From CAVRUD01 sp963849635 (GTDB lineage: Bacteria; Chloroflexota; Chloroflexia; Thermomicrobiales; UBA6265), in the NCBI GenBank assembly GCA_963849635.1, contig CAWKIA010000038.1, positions 124,001 to 188,000 of the forward strand: DNA of 64,000 nucleotides, given 5' to 3'. This document shows, piece by piece, positions 62,750 to 64,000 of this stretch. Every line of letters starts with the position of its first letter. The first letter of the stretch is position 1. The notes beneath the pieces are model-generated. The model saw only the letters and a program-made list of their open reading frames with translations. It was not told the DNA's origin and searched no databases. The position numbers and the translations under genes were made by a program.

Positions 62750-64000
62750 TTAGGAGGCGACCACCATGGCGGCGTTGGTCTGGGCGGCGAAGGTGGTGCC
62801 GTCGCCGCGGACCGAGTTGGCCCCGACCGTTGCCCCGGCCGGGATGACGAGATTGACGTTGGCGCTGCCGGTGTTGCTGGTCGTGACCTGGCCGATCTGG
62901 ACCCAGCTGCCGTTAATCCGCCAGCGGATGCGGACTGCTTCCACCCGGCCGAAGCCACGCAGGGAGAAATCGACCGCCTGGCCGACCTGGCCGGTCTCCA
63001 CCTTGATCCGGGGGACAACCTCGTAGGTGGATGTCTTGGAAACGGTGCCGGAGGTGAAGGTGATCACCTGGCCGGCGCCGCCCGGGGTGGCCGGGACCGG
63101 GAAGGAGCCGGTCGCCCCGCCGGAGGCGTTCGTCTGGAAGGTGCCGATGTCGATGATGCTGCCGCTGGTGCGGCGCCAGGTGATCGTCCCTGCCGCGTTG
63201 GCCGGGAAGTTGGCCACCGTGTAGGCGACGTCGGTGTTGACCGTGCCCGCGGACCGGCTCGAGGGTCACGGCCGGCGGCTGCGGGACCACGACCGTGACC
63301 GCGCTGGTCTGGGCGGAGAAGACCGTGCCCTCGGCACGAACCGTATTGGTCCCGGCGGCGGCGTTCGCCGGGACGATCACGTTGATCGTACCGGTGCCGG
63401 TGGCCCCAGTGGTGAGGGTGCCGACCTGACCGTAGGTGGTGCCGACGAGCCAGCGGATGCGGACGAACTCAGCCGGGCCGAAGCCGGTGAGGCCGATGGC
63501 GACCGACTGACTGCGCTGCACGCTCTCCGGGGTAACGCGGACCCGCGGAGCGACCTCGAAGGCGGTGGTCTCGACCTCGTTGCCGGAGACGGCCCGGACT
63601 TCCTTCGGGCCGCCGGGGACGGTCGGGACAGATCGGGTGCCGGTGGCGCCGCCGGAGGCGTTGGTCTGGACCGTACCGAGGCTGACGTTGACCCCGGCGA
63701 TCCCGATGAAGTGGAGGGTGGCCTGCGCGTTCGGCGGGAAGTTGACGATCGTGAAATCGAAGGTGGACCCGACCGTGCCGCGAACCGGGGTGACGCTGAC
63801 GCCCGGCGGCGGGGTGGTGGTGGTGGTGGTCGTGGTCGTGGTGGTCGTCGTTGGCGCAGCCGTGGTCGGTCGTGGTCGTCGTGGTCGGGGCTGCCGTGTG
63901 GTCGTGGTGGTGGTTGTCGGCGCTGCTGTGGTGGTCGTCGTGGTCGTCGTCGGCGCAGCCGTGGTGGTGGTCGTTGGCGCAGCCGTCGTGGTGGTCGTGG
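62750..64000 (-). CDS. Large secreted Ig-like repeat protein, C-terminal part (5' end outside window)
   Basis: C-terminal part of a big exported protein built of repeated beta-sandwich modules (FPANAAGTITWRRTSGSIID, TNASGGATGSFPVPATPGGA, VRIRWRINGSWVQIGQVTTS). Two frameshifts, near 63255 and 63870, interrupt it. Further upstream, up to the window edge, the frame becomes a threonine-rich linker made of repeated Thr and AAP blocks. A C-terminal sorting signal is not present. The stop TAA is at 62750-62752. Confidence 0.75.

Noticed and set aside
63800..64000. GTG-rich microsatellite or regulatory repeat
   Set aside because: On the minus strand it reads as a threonine-rich linker with AAP blocks continuing the Ig-like protein, so it is best explained as coding.

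Overview
The window is high-GC bacterial chromosomal DNA that fits a Chloroflexota of the Thermomicrobia type (relatives of Sphaerobacter and Nitrolancea). That placement is inferred from gene content: GAF/LuxR and very large ATPase-LuxR regulators, epoxide hydrolase paralogues, F420/PPOX-type flavoproteins, twin-arginine cysteine-rich small proteins, and secreted Ig-like and DxDGDG proteins. No rRNA, tRNA, CRISPR array, transposase or phage module was seen. Many genes carry one or more +1/-1 frameshifts at positions where both reading frames clearly encode the same protein family. This points to indel errors in the assembly, real decay, or both, and it is worst at 13.4-21.5 kb and 41-46 kb.

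Layout. 0-10.9 kb: end of a chromate transporter, a DUF2000 protein, several alpha/beta hydrolases (some only fragments), a site-2 protease, a thioredoxin-like protein, a VOC protein and an epoxide hydrolase, then a MEDS-domain protein overlapping a GAF-LuxR regulator. 11.3-15.6 kb: a minus-strand run with a molybdopterin sulfite-oxidase-like enzyme, its ferredoxin-reductase-like partner, DUF6510, DUF5996, a UBP zinc finger and a YceI protein. 15.8-21.5 kb: frameshifted quinone oxidoreductase, antiporter fragment, two more epoxide hydrolase paralogues and a YbjQ protein. 21.6-29.0 kb: signalling, with a 1000-residue ATPase-LuxR regulator divergent from a multi-PAS histidine kinase followed by two response regulators. 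29.2-38 kb: DUF3303, a PstS remnant, a tandem universal stress protein, a neutral zinc metallopeptidase, an LPNTG-tailed secreted protein, a small HisKA-like protein and an AT-richer unrecognised gene.

38-48 kb: a GH78 alpha-L-rhamnosidase with three frameshifts, a badly degraded stretch holding LuxR-ATPase and SGNH-hydrolase remnants plus purine and pyrimidine tracts, a VOC protein, a secreted SnoaL/cupin-like protein and an acetyltransferase. 48-53 kb: a DUF2207 membrane protein, a secreted protein, and two paralogous short Tat-leader cysteine-rich proteins. 53-62 kb: SRPBCC proteins (one paired with an ArsR regulator and its likely operator), a membrane-anchored hydrolase, a GNAT, PPOX flavoproteins, a luciferase-like oxidoreductase, an HxlR regulator, a third Tat cysteine-rich protein and an NAD-dependent epimerase. 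62-64 kb: two secreted surface proteins, one with DxDGDG calcium-type repeats and one with Ig-like repeats and a threonine-rich linker that runs off the window.

The most promising unexplained items are the small Tat cysteine-rich protein family, a gapless 66-bp element present twice upstream of unrelated genes, a three-member family of small glycine-rich proteins, and the AT-richer gene at 36.9-37.8 kb.
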